Shown piece by piece: positions 22,635-31,014 of a stretch of DNA of 39,398 nucleotides; position 1 is the first letter of the stretch, and the number at the start of each line of letters is the position of its first letter. Under the pieces are notes generated by a model, which made no database searches, was not told the DNA's origin, and worked only from the letters and a program-made list of their open reading frames with translations. The stretch covers positions 1-39,398 of the forward strand of contig NZ_JABXKH010000150.1 of the NCBI RefSeq assembly GCF_017115105.1, read 5' to 3'. This stretch comes from Nostoc sp. NMS2 (GTDB taxonomy: Bacteria; Cyanobacteriota; Cyanobacteriia; Cyanobacteriales; Nostocaceae). A program made the position numbers and the translations under genes.

Positions 22635-25600
22635 TCAAGCAGATGTATTGGATGATTGTAACTTAATCCCCAAAACTTGAGTGTAAGCTCCTCGTGCTTG
22701 AGTAACGCCGATTGTGCGTTCGGCTGATTCTATCATCGGACGGCGCAAACTCACAACTATAAATTGCGCTTGTTGTGACTGTTGTTTGATCATTCTAGCT
22801 AATCGTTCTACGTTTGCTCCATCTAAGAACATATCTACTTCGTCAAAGGCGTAAAAGGGCGATGGGCGATAGCGTTGGAGGGCAAAGATAAAGCTCAAGG
22901 CTGTAAGTGATTTTTCTCCCCCAGACATGGAAGCTAGGCGCTGTACGGGTTTTCCTTTGGGGTGTGCGACTAAATTAAGTCCACTGCTAAAGGGATCTTC
23001 GGGATTTTCGAGTTGTAAATAGCCGTCGCCGTCGGAAAGAATGGCAAAAATTGATTGAAAGTTTTCGTTGACAGCATCGAAGGCTTCTTTAAAGGCAAGT
23101 TGCCGCAATGTGGTAAAGTTTTCAATCCGTAAAAGTAGTTCGGTGCGTTCCCCTTCTAGTGTTTCTAATTTCTGCGTCAGTTCCTGGAGGCGGTTTTGAG
23201 TGCGTTCGTATTCTTCCAACGCCAGCATATTTACAGGTTCCATCGCTTGTAAACGTTTGGTAAGCGATCGCAATTCTTTCTGCAATTCTTCCAAGTCTAC
23301 TTTATCTGGAACTTCCGGCAAGGGATTTGGTAATTCTGCTCCCATATCCCGCAACTGGCTTTGCAGTGCAATTAGTTCCTCCCGCCGCTTCTCTTGGGTT
23401 TCTTTGAGTTTTTCGATTTCCCATTGCAATTGTTGTTGGCGTAAAAGGTGCGATCGCACTTCCTGTTCTGTAGCGTCGCGTTTTTGTTTCTCTTCGCCTA
23501 AATTTTGTTCCATTTGATTTAACGATAAACGGGTTTGGGTGATTTGATCGTCTATCGTTGTGGTTTGTGCAAAGACGCGATTCATCGCGTCTCTACAAGA
23601 GGTTTGTTGGGTTTCGTATTCGGTGATTCGCGTTTCTGCTTCTTGGATTTTTTCTTGCAAACGTTGTTGCTGATTTTCCAAATTTTTTAATCTTTGTTCA
23701 GCTTCGCGTAATGCTGTCTCCCGTTGTTGCAATTGTTGCTCTTGAATTTTAATTGTCGCCTGGATTTGTTGCCATTCACTGGGCGTTTGGGATGCTTCCA
23801 ACTCTGCTAAAGCGTGTCGCAATTGTTGCAACTGAGTTTCTTGTCCCGGTAATTCCCGCTCTAAAACTTCCAATCGGGATTGAGCGGTGGCTAACTTTTC
23901 GCTGTTTTGGGCGAGTTGCGATCGCGTCCCCTCTAATTGCGCTGTTAAACTATTAATGTCTTTCTGCAACTGTTCCAATTGCAACTGCTGTTCGCGCCTA
24001 GCCTGACGCGCTTCTGTGAGTTCTTGGGTAAGTTTTTTGGCTCTGACTGACAAAGTTGCGATCGCTTCAGTACAACGCTCTAAAACCCGCTCAATGTCCA
24101 CCAAGCGACTTCTTAAAGCGATCGCTTCATCAGATTCTGCCGCTTCACCCGTACCAAACCGCAACGCCGAACGTTGGGTGTTGCTACCACCAGTCATTGC
24201 ACCACTGGTTTCCAGTAATTCGCCGTCTAAGGTGACGATGCGATATAACCCTAAATTTTTCCGCGCCGCCTCAAGGCTGGCAAATACTACTGTGTTGCCG
24301 AAAACATAGCTAAAGACATCTTTGTAACGGCGATCGCAATCCACTAAGTTCACAGCATAGTTAACGAAGCCGCTAGCGAAACGCAGCGTTGCATCTTGAG
24401 TAAATTTAGGAGCGTGAATTTTATTTAGTGGTAAAAAAGTCGCTCTCCCGGCACGTTTCTGTTTGAGCAATTCAATCCCGGCTGCGGCTACACCATCATC
24501 TTCCACCACAATATGTCCCAAGCGTCCACCGGCAGCCATTTCTAAAGCTAGCTGATGACGGGGTTCCACTTTTCCTAACTGCACAACTAAGCCACAAAGT
24601 CCAGGCATTCCCGATTGTAAAATAACTTTACTCGCTTGGGTTCCTTGGACTTCTTGCTGTGCTTGCGTTTGCGCCTCTATTTTATCCAACTGGCGTTGTT
24701 TTTCCCGTTGTTCAAAAAGTAACCGCTTTTGGGTTTCCTGTTGGATTTGCAATTCTTGTTCTGTGGCTGAGAGATTTTGGGCTAAATTTTGGATGGGTTC
24801 GCTAGAGGCGTTAAATTCCGTTTCAATTTGACTACAGTCGGTTTGTTTTTGGGCTAATAGCGGTTCGTCGCGTTCAATTAACTGGGTTTGCTCTGAAATT
24901 AATTGTTGTAACTGATTATTGCGTTCTGTGAGTTGTGCTTTTTCTGTGCGTTGCGGTTCTAAAGTTTGCAGCAGGGTTTCAATTTGGCGGTTGAATGCCG
25001 TTTGTTGCTGCACCCACGCTTCCGAAGCGGAGGCGATTTCGGCGGCGGCTTCGCGGGAGGTTTCTAAGGCTTGGTGCGCTTCGTTTCTTTGTTGTTGGGA
25101 AGACGCGATGAATCGCGTCTCTACAATTTGGGTTTCGGCAATTTCTTCTAGGGAATGACGGTGTTTTTGAATCTCTTGCTGAGTTTGAAGCAGACGTTTG
25201 GCGGTTTCTTGGGAAGCCGTTTCTAATTCTGTTAGTTGACGCTGGAGTTGTTTCCGTTCTGCTTCTTGGGTGGCGAGGGTAGATTGTACCGCCAAGAGTT
25301 CATCTTCTCCCAATGCTTTGACATGGGCATTGAGTTGTTCGAGTTCAGCAGTTTTTTGGACGATTTCGGAATTTAGATTTGTGAGTTGGGTTGAGAGTTC
25401 ACTAGAATTGCGATCGCCTGTTTGAATTTCGCCAACTAACTTTTCTTGTTGTGCTTGTAGCGATCGCCATGATAAAACAGCTTCCCAAGATTGTTTCGCC
25501 AGAAATTCCGTGCGGAGTTTTTGATATCTCTCAGCTTTAGCACGATCTTGGGAAAGGCGATCGCGCTGTGCAGTTAATTCCGTCTCAATAATCCGACAGC

Positions 25601-26357
25601 TATCTTCTTTTTCCTTCACCTCATCTAAAGTTGATTTGGCTTGAATGATTTTGCGATCAAATGCCGCCACCCCCGCCAATTCATCAATAATTTCCCGTCG
25701 TTCCCGCGTATTCATCGAGATAATGCTGGTGACATCTCCTTGCAGCACGACGTTATAGCCTTCAGGATAAACCCGCAGGTTACTTAGTTCCCCATGCAAT
25801 TCTGTCAAGGTGCAAGATTCACCATTGATGTAGTAATTCGACGTGTAACTTCCTTGGTGAGTGACTCGTAGCCTTCTAGTAACACTCCACTCTGCCGATT
25901 TTGGACTTCGGCTTACTTCGACTTCGCTCAGTACAAGTCGCTCAGTCGAACGATTTTGGACTTCGGCTTCGCTCAGTCGAACGATTTTGGATTTTGGATT
26001 TTCTTCCTCTACTTCCTCTACTTCCCCTGCCTCCCCTGCCTCCTCTACTTCCTCCCTTTGCGCCTTTGTGTCTTTGTGTGAAATTTCATCTGACAAATCA
26101 AATGTCACAGTGACGCTAGCTTCGATAGAAGCGCGTCCTTTAGACGTTTGAGTGTTATTTACCAAATCTGGTAAGCGATCGGCTCGCATTCCCTTAGAAC
26201 TGGAGAGTCCGAGGCAAAATAGCAGTGCATCTAGAATATTAGATTTACCCGAACCATTTGGCCCAGATATGACAGTACACCCCGGCAGCAAAGGGACTGA
26301 GGTAGTACCGCCGAAGGATTTGAAGTTGGTAAGTTCCACGCGCTTGATATGAACCAT
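22635..26357 (-). CDS. smc: Chromosome segregation SMC protein with repeat-derived insertions
   Basis: A 1240-residue SMC ATPase, which dimerises and entraps DNA with ScpA/ScpB to compact and separate chromosomes. The N-terminal head has Walker A GPNGSGKSN (32-40). Two long coiled coils flank the hinge (GMPGLCGLVVQLG, GGRLGHIVVEDDGVAAAGIE). The C-terminal head has the signature LASMSGGEKSLTALSFIFAL and Walker B FYAFDEVDMFLDGANV. Residues about 93-155 of the head are foreign: HKDTKAQREEVEEAGEAG, then PKSKIVRLSEAEVQNRSTER, copied from dispersed repeats. Two short coiled-coil insertions come from a palindromic repeat (near residues 411 and 920). The frame is open throughout, so the protein is probably made. 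Confidence 0.96.
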   Translation of the reverse strand: MVHIKRVELTNFKSFGGTTSVPLLPGCTVISGPNGSGKSNILDALLFCLGLSSSKGMRADRLPDLVNNTQTSKGRASIEASVTVTFDLSDEISHKDTKAQREEVEEAGEAGEVEEVEEENPKSKIVRLSEAEVQNRSTERLVLSEVEVSRSPKSAEWSVTRRLRVTHQGSYTSNYYINGESCTLTELHGELSNLRVYPEGYNVVLQGDVTSIISMNTRERREIIDELAGVAAFDRKIIQAKSTLDEVKEKEDSCRIIETELTAQRDRLSQDRAKAERYQKLRTEFLAKQSWEAVLSWRSLQAQQEKLVGEIQTGDRNSSELSTQLTNLNSEIVQKTAELEQLNAHVKALGEDELLAVQSTLATQEAERKQLQRQLTELETASQETAKRLLQTQQEIQKHRHSLEEIAETQIVETRFIASSQQQRNEAHQALETSREAAAEIASASEAWVQQQTAFNRQIETLLQTLEPQRTEKAQLTERNNQLQQLISEQTQLIERDEPLLAQKQTDCSQIETEFNASSEPIQNLAQNLSATEQELQIQQETQKRLLFEQREKQRQLDKIEAQTQAQQEVQGTQASKVILQSGMPGLCGLVVQLGKVEPRHQLALEMAAGGRLGHIVVEDDGVAAAGIELLKQKRAGRATFLPLNKIHAPKFTQDATLRFASGFVNYAVNLVDCDRRYKDVFSYVFGNTVVFASLEAARKNLGLYRIVTLDGELLETSGAMTGGSNTQRSALRFGTGEAAESDEAIALRSRLVDIERVLERCTEAIATLSVRAKKLTQELTEARQARREQQLQLEQLQKDINSLTAQLEGTRSQLAQNSEKLATAQSRLEVLERELPGQETQLQQLRHALAELEASQTPSEWQQIQATIKIQEQQLQQRETALREAEQRLKNLENQQQRLQEKIQEAETRITEYETQQTSCRDAMNRVFAQTTTIDDQITQTRLSLNQMEQNLGEEKQKRDATEQEVRSHLLRQQQLQWEIEKLKETQEKRREELIALQSQLRDMGAELPNPLPEVPDKVDLEELQKELRSLTKRLQAMEPVNMLALEEYERTQNRLQELTQKLETLEGERTELLLRIENFTTLRQLAFKEAFDAVNENFQSIFAILSDGDGYLQLENPEDPFSSGLNLVAHPKGKPVQRLASMSGGEKSLTALSFIFALQRYRPSPFYAFDEVDMFLDGANVERLARMIKQQSQQAQFIVVSLRRPMIESAERTIGVTQARGAYTQVLGIKLQSSNTSA
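23573..23598. repeat. Palindromic repeat inside smc, copy 1
   Basis: AGACGCGAT-TC-ATCGCGTCT followed by CTACAA. Read on the smc strand it encodes SCRDAMNRVF in the second coiled coil. Confidence 0.8.
25101..25126. repeat. Palindromic repeat inside smc, copy 2
   Basis: AGACGCGAT-GA-ATCGCGTCT followed by CTACAA, the same unit and orientation as 23573-23598. It encodes VETRFIAS in the first coiled coil, in a different reading frame from copy 1. Confidence 0.8.
25893..26081 (-). repeat. Composite repeat insertion in the SMC head domain
   Basis: About 190 bp made of two or more dispersed repeats. One part reads HKDTKAQRE (from an ACAAAGACACAAAGGCGC-type repeat). Then come GGAAGTAGAGGA-type repeats (EEVEEAGEAGEVEE), then two tandem units of a repeat encoding KSKIVRLSEAEVQNRSTE. 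The last unit recurs in the gene at 34527-36293. Confidence 0.85.
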
Positions 26358-26611
26358 AGGCGCTGGTTAACTGGGCTAATGAAGAACAAGTGTATCAACT
26401 AATTAAAAATTCGCAAGAGGGTAGGGGGGAAATTTGAAGATTATTGAACCGCAGAGGCGCAGAGAACGCAGAGAGGGTAAAAGAATCGTGGTTTAGAGAA
26501 AACACAATACTGCTAGAGTTAACACAAGCACGAGATTTCATTGCAGACGCTCAACAGCAACTAGATAAACTGAATTATTATATGCAACTTCAACGAGGAA
26601 AGAGTAAATCA

Positions 26612-27250
26612 ATGACAATTACTTTAGATGCAAGAAATCTTAGGCTGAAAGAGGTTCAAAAGCTTCTGAAATTAACAGAAGAGTTAAATGACTCATTTAC
26701 ATCATTACTAACGTTAAAAAATCTCACAGAATTTGAACACCAGGAATTACAATTCATCCGTAATGTATACCATGAATACTACTCAGAGGATAAAATCTCC
26801 GAAGGACAAATAAAATTTCTATTTCTCGCACCATTAATGAAGTTAGCTGGTTTCTATCAGCCCAGTATTAAAATTACATTAGAAGAAAATATTGCTGACA
26901 TCTACGTAAAAGACGAAGATACAAATATCAAAGGACGGATGGATATCTTAGCTGTTAGCAAGACTCAAGAAAGCATAGTAACTACGCCTTTTTTGATACT
27001 AGTAATTGAATCTAAAAATAGTAGTTTCAATGCTTTGGAAGGGTTGCCGCAATTGCTCACTTATGCATATAAAAGTCTAGACAATCAAACATCAGCTTGG
27101 GGCGTGACTACTAATGGTATGGATTACCAGTTTGTCTATATGCAGCAAGGGAATCCTTCCGTGTACCAATTATTGCCAAAACTAGATATAACTCGCTCTA
27201 CATCTTCAATCGAGTTGTTACAAGTTCTTAAATCAATCTGCCAGTTATAG
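26612..27250 (+). CDS. PD-(D/E)XK-fold protein, restriction-endonuclease-like
   Basis: About 212 residues from ATG 26612 (MTITLDARNLRLKEVQKLLK), which has GAGGAAAG about 10 nt upstream. The frame is open to 26444, but its first residues (NRRGAENAERV) are a dispersed repeat (CCGCAGAGGCGCAGAG), so the longer start is doubtful. The nuclease-like core is visible: GRMDILAV (Asp) followed by TPFLILVIESKNS (E-x-K), with QLLTYAYKSLDNQTSAWGVT after it. This matches the N-terminal nuclease region of type I restriction R subunits, and cyanobacterial relatives are often labelled so. No methylase or specificity gene is near, so it is probably a solo nuclease-fold protein. Confidence 0.75.
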   Translation: MTITLDARNLRLKEVQKLLKLTEELNDSFTSLLTLKNLTEFEHQELQFIRNVYHEYYSEDKISEGQIKFLFLAPLMKLAGFYQPSIKITLEENIADIYVKDEDTNIKGRMDILAVSKTQESIVTTPFLILVIESKNSSFNALEGLPQLLTYAYKSLDNQTSAWGVTTNGMDYQFVYMQQGNPSVYQLLPKLDITRSTSSIELLQVLKSICQL

Positions 27251-27327
27251 TTCAATTTTCTTCTATTTTCTTAAAATCTACAGTGAAGATTTTTCTCTTG
27301 CCAATTCCTCGCCCTTATTTAAGTGGA

Positions 27328-27363
27328 ATAAACAGGATTTACGTTTACGTAAGTCCTGTTTAT
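27328..27363. terminator. Bidirectional hairpin between convergent genes
   Basis: ATAAACAGGATTTACG and CGTAAGTCCTGTTTAT form a 16-bp stem with one mismatch and a 4-nt loop (27328-27363). It sits between the nuclease-fold gene and the convergent BON gene, so it probably ends both transcripts. Confidence 0.75.
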
Positions 27364-27426
27364 CTTTGATGACGATGTAAACTGATTTAGCTAGTCCATT
27401 GCTAACTGAAAGATTCAGTTATTCTT

Positions 27427-27885
27427 TTATGGCTTTTTCACAGCTTCAACTTTTGCTTCCACTTTCACAGTCTTCACACCTTGAACTTCCTTAGCCAAAG
27501 TTTCAGCTTTCTTGAGTTCTTCGGCAGAAGTCGCTGTGCCTTTGAGGGTAATTTCACCCTCTTTGTTTTCAACTTGTAACTTATTGCCTGGTAAGCCTTT
27601 GTTCAACTTGGCGCTAACTTCAGTTTTTAGGTCGCTCTTAACTTTTGTTGCTGCCGTTTTTTCAGAACCGGTTTTAACTTTAGTATCTGTGCTAGTTGCT
27701 AAAGGAGTTGTTTGTATTCCTGGAACTTTGGCAGTTTCATTTGTCTGTGAAGCCGGTTTTGCTGGTACTTGAGCAGCTTCATTAGTAGTGCTAGGAGTTT
27801 CCGAACCAGTTTTAGGAGCCTCTTGGCAGCCAAAAGTACCAACTACCAGAATACTACTAACTAGTAATAGAATTAGCTTTTTCAT
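27427..27885 (-). CDS. BON-domain lipoprotein
   Basis: 152 residues. A hydrophobic signal (LILLLVSSILVVGTFGC) ends in a lipobox-like TFGC, so Cys20 is probably lipidated and the protein anchored at a membrane. A long Thr/Ser/Pro/Lys linker follows. The C-terminal BON domain (about 80-150) has LKTEVSAKLNKGLPGNKLQV, GEITLKGTATSAEELKKAE and LAKEVQGVKTVKVE. BON domains bind phospholipid or link the envelope (as in OsmY). It probably acts in the periplasm in envelope stability. Confidence 0.85.
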   Translation of the reverse strand: MKKLILLLVSSILVVGTFGCQEAPKTGSETPSTTNEAAQVPAKPASQTNETAKVPGIQTTPLATSTDTKVKTGSEKTAATKVKSDLKTEVSAKLNKGLPGNKLQVENKEGEITLKGTATSAEELKKAETLAKEVQGVKTVKVEAKVEAVKKP

Positions 27886-28234
27886 TATCTATCTCCGAAT
27901 TGATTACTGGAAGCAATTAATTTGTGTGTCATGGTGAGGAGCAGATGTTAAAAAGCAATTAAATGTGAAGTGCTAACCAAGATGCCTTTGCATACCTTCT
28001 GTAACTCCGATGAATTTAATGTAGATGCTGATTAGCTTTTTCAATGGTAGACTATGCAGCCTTGCGATAGTGACTTATGTTATCAGATTTAAGTCAGTTT
28101 GGCGATATCTAAGCCTATACAACTCAAAACTTCAGCATTTTTGCAATATAGTGCCAGCAAAATTACCCACAAAATGTTACTTTAGAAAACTATGGATTAC
28201 TTACAATGCTTTCAATATCAGGAAATATTAGCCA
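27886..28234. other. Intergenic region between divergent BON and exonuclease genes
   Basis: 349 bp, AT-rich. A plus-strand open frame (28025-28231) has no codon pattern or start signal I trust. No repeat or recognisable operator. Confidence 0.45.
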
Positions 28235-29155
28235 ATGCCATACATTACTTCCGCTAGCGAAATTAGTGCCATTGTTGCTGAATATACCAAAGTGAAAAAA
28301 CTTTGGATAGATACAGAAGTAGCTGACTATAAAAGTCGTAATCCCCGACTATCGCTGATTCAGGTATTAGATAATCCTCAAGATATGAGTGGCGATCGCG
28401 TCTACCTTTTAGATGTGCTAGACAAGCCTAATATTATAGCTGAGTTTATTAAAGAAATTATGATAAATTCTGCCATTGAAAAAGTTTTTCACAATGCCAG
28501 TTATGATATAAAATTTCTCGGTAGCAAGAAAGCTAAAAATATTACTTGCACTTTGGAAATGGCAAAAAAAATTCCCTACTATCTTTTGCCATTAGCTAAC
28601 TATCAACTCAAAACCATAGCCACAGCACTTTGTAGCTTTAACAATATCGACAAACAAGAACAAACAAGCGATTGGGGAAAACGTCCCCTGACTGAAGAAC
28701 AGATAGAGTATGCTTACCTAGATTGTATTTATCTTGCTCAAATCCACTCAAATTTGTTAGGTTTACAAGCCCAAGCCAACCCCGAACCCGCAACGGAAGA
28801 TTTAATATCACTAAGTACTAGATACTCACAACTTGAGCAACAATGGAAGTATTTGAATTCAGAATTTGAGCATTTGCAAGAACGCATGAAAAAAGCCATG
28901 CAAGCTCAGAATATATCTGAAACTTCTTATCATAAGCTGACTAGTTACGATCGCACTACAATCAAAGCTACTTTTTCAGAATTGGCAAGGCTAGCACAAA
29001 CCCAAGATATTGATTTAGATTTTCCCATCACACTAACTCAGAAACTCCAAAAAGATTTAGGGAGAAATCTAGAAAAACTGTCTGTAGATATTGAAAAAAC
29101 TACCTCTTGGCGGCTAACTCCTAAAACTCAAGAGAGTGAAACAGAAGATGAGTAA
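28235..29155 (+). CDS. RNase D-type 3'-5' exonuclease
   Basis: 306 residues with a DEDDy exonuclease domain in the first two thirds: ExoI LWIDTEVADY (Asp26, Glu28), ExoII FHNASYDIKFL, and ExoIII EQIEYAYLDCIYLAQ with its Tyr and Asp. The C-terminal third is helical (LEQQWKYLNSEFEHLQERMK) and lacks an obvious HRDC domain. RNase D enzymes trim tRNA 3' ends and structured RNAs. A single gene, starting MPYITSASEISAIVAEY. Confidence 0.9.
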   Translation: MPYITSASEISAIVAEYTKVKKLWIDTEVADYKSRNPRLSLIQVLDNPQDMSGDRVYLLDVLDKPNIIAEFIKEIMINSAIEKVFHNASYDIKFLGSKKAKNITCTLEMAKKIPYYLLPLANYQLKTIATALCSFNNIDKQEQTSDWGKRPLTEEQIEYAYLDCIYLAQIHSNLLGLQAQANPEPATEDLISLSTRYSQLEQQWKYLNSEFEHLQERMKKAMQAQNISETSYHKLTSYDRTTIKATFSELARLAQTQDIDLDFPITLTQKLQKDLGRNLEKLSVDIEKTTSWRLTPKTQESETEDE

Positions 29156-29522
29156 ATTGTCTATAAAGCTACAAATGTCAGAATTTGTGGAGTTATTATT
29201 TATAGAAAATCTTAATACTTCAAATATATTTTTTTCAAAAAGTATCTTAAAAAACATGAGCAATAGTAGCTTTCTGCTCAGAAATCCATTGTCAAGAAGT
29301 AGAGAGATGACAATAACAAAGAGCCGAATTGACAATTTTTATACTTTATAATTTATATTTTTTCCTTAATATAACTATTAAATAAATATATTGAATATCT
29401 GGTAAATTTGTTAATTGACTTGAAACGTCTATCAAAAGTTAGAATAACGATTGAGTTAAAGAATTAAAATCTAGATTTTGGTACTAATTGCGTTCAGGTG
29501 TTATGGCAGTTTATATTAAATT
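29156..29522. other. AT-rich intergenic region
   Basis: 367 bp, very AT-rich. Overlapping open frames on both strands are complementary shadows with no start signals. The promoter for the TPR gene is presumably here. Confidence 0.45.
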
Positions 29523-30365
29523 ATGAGACGGCGTTTATTTAGACAAAAGCGAACAAGGGTAAATCAATTATTTACCATAGCTATTTTCACTACATTGACA
29601 GCAATTAGCAGTGTTTCTTGTAGCAAGAATGACAATGTTTTGGTGACAGAAATAGGAGTTAGTACACCTAGCCGTCGTTCAGCTACAACTTCCATTGGTG
29701 GGGAATTCTATCTTCAGGGAAAGAATCAGCATTTAAACGGCGATTTACAAGCTGCGATCGCATCCTATAGTAAGGCAATTAGTCAAAACTCTCAATATGG
29801 CGCTGCCTACAACGGCCGGGGATTAGCCTACTTTGATTTGGGAGACAAAGAAAAAGCGATCGCAGATTACAATCAAGCCCTCCGCATCAACCCTAACGAC
29901 GCTGAAGCTTACAACAACCTGGGGAATGCCCGTGCCTCACTAGAAGGTAACAGAGAAGCGATTAAAGATTACAGTGAAGCTATTCGCCTTAATCCCAACT
30001 ATGCCGAAGCCTACAACAACCGGGGAAATGCCCGCGCCGCCAATGGAGACAAAAAAGGGGCAATAGACGATCTCGGTCAAGCGATTCGCCTTAATCCCAA
30101 ATATGCGATCGCCTATAATAACCGAGGAAATGCCCGTGCTGCCAATGGAGATCCAAAGGGAGCGATCGCAGATTACAATCAAGCCATTCGCCTCAACCGT
30201 AACTTTGCCCCTGCCTACAATAACCGGGGAAATGCCCGCGCCACCAATGGAGATAGACAGGGGGCACTCAAGGACTTAGAACAAGCAGCGAGCATTTTTC
30301 AAAGTCAGGGTAACAACGACTTATACCAACAAGTGATGAAAAACATCAAAGAACTAAGACAGTAG
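29523..30365 (+). CDS. Secreted TPR-repeat protein
   Basis: 280 residues. A basic N-terminus (MRRRLFRQKRTRVNQ) and hydrophobic segment end at ISSVSC, a signal peptide or non-canonical lipobox (Cys33). Six 34-residue TPR units follow, at about 59-92, 93-126, 127-160, 161-194, 195-228 and 229-262. Units 3-6 are nearly identical (AYNNRGNARAANGD), which implies recent internal duplication. TPR arrays bind peptides or scaffold complexes. The periplasmic or membrane partner is unknown. A short mobile element begins 15 bp after the stop. Confidence 0.88.
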   Translation: MRRRLFRQKRTRVNQLFTIAIFTTLTAISSVSCSKNDNVLVTEIGVSTPSRRSATTSIGGEFYLQGKNQHLNGDLQAAIASYSKAISQNSQYGAAYNGRGLAYFDLGDKEKAIADYNQALRINPNDAEAYNNLGNARASLEGNREAIKDYSEAIRLNPNYAEAYNNRGNARAANGDKKGAIDDLGQAIRLNPKYAIAYNNRGNARAANGDPKGAIADYNQAIRLNRNFAPAYNNRGNARATNGDRQGALKDLEQAASIFQSQGNNDLYQQVMKNIKELRQ

Positions 30366-30380
30366 GGCAAGGAGCAGGGG

Positions 30381-30512
30381 CAATACGGTTCGGATAAAGT
30401 TTTTTGATGAAAGTTATAGATCGCAAAGACGCGATAAATCGCCGTCTTTACAATAATCAGTCCTTTGTCTTGACGGCGATTTATCGCGTCTCCTCTTAAC
30501 CGAACCATATTG
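30381..30512. mobile_element. 132-bp MITE-like element with 10-bp target duplication
   Basis: The ends are CAATACGGTTCGG (30381-30393) and CCGAACCATATTG (30500-30512), an inverted pair with one mismatch. Directly outside both ends is GGAGCAGGGG (30371-30380 and 30513-30522), a perfect 10-bp direct repeat. The interior holds AGACGCGATAAATCGCCGTC and its inverted copy GACGGCGATTTATCGCGTCT. No coding capacity, so movement would need a transposase encoded elsewhere. Confidence 0.85.
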
Positions 30513-30523
30513 GGAGCAGGGGG

Positions 30524-30637
30524 GGTAGGTTTTTAACACCAGAAGAAAAGATGAAACAAGCTCAACTTGCCAAACAACGTGACCAATTAGCCGAACTGTT
30601 GCGATCGCTCGGCGTAGATCCTGATTCTTTTATCTAA
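30524..30637 (+). pseudogene. C-terminal remnant of a Uma2-family gene
   Basis: An in-frame stretch reads GRFLTPEEKMKQAQLAKQRD and then QLAELLRSLGVDPDSFI before TAA. This is the characteristic C-terminal tail of cyanobacterial Uma2 proteins. The rest of the gene is absent; the mobile element and TPR gene occupy the upstream side. The ATG at 30551 within it has no ribosome-binding site. Confidence 0.6.
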
Positions 30638-31014
30638 ATTACCATCAAGATTCATTAATAAAATAAAGACAATCGTTAACTGAGTATCAGCAAAGTCAAT
30701 AAAGGTTAACAGTTCCGCTAATGAATGCTGATTTATTTGCACAAAAGTTTCTTTTTCTAAATTCAACTAAGGGCTTACTTGTGGCTGATTTGACTGCTTT
30801 TTGGAAAGCATAGATTTGCCTCACAACTAGCGGGTAAGGAACTCATCAGGTATTATTTATATTAATAATTTATGTACGCATATTTTACAGCACCGGAATC
30901 TTAAAGCTTCTTGGCGTTAGAGAACTTTTAGGAATCACTGTAGCTCAACCAGGAGTATTGAAGTGGTAGCATATTCAAGAATACCTGGCGCTAGATTACC
31001 AACAGAATTGTATA
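30638..31014. other. Intergenic region upstream of the PNPOx-family gene
   Basis: 377 bp. A 30-codon open frame (ATG 30721, MNADLFAQKFLFLNSTKGLL) lacks a ribosome-binding site and I do not call it. No repeat or RNA was recognised. Confidence 0.4.

Noticed and set aside
25861..26151. Ser/Thr-rich plus-strand open frames across the smc start
   Set aside because: They are antisense to smc and made of the inserted repeats.
28025..28231. 68-residue open frame ahead of the RNase D gene
   Set aside because: No ribosome-binding site, no recognisable features, AT-rich intergenic composition.
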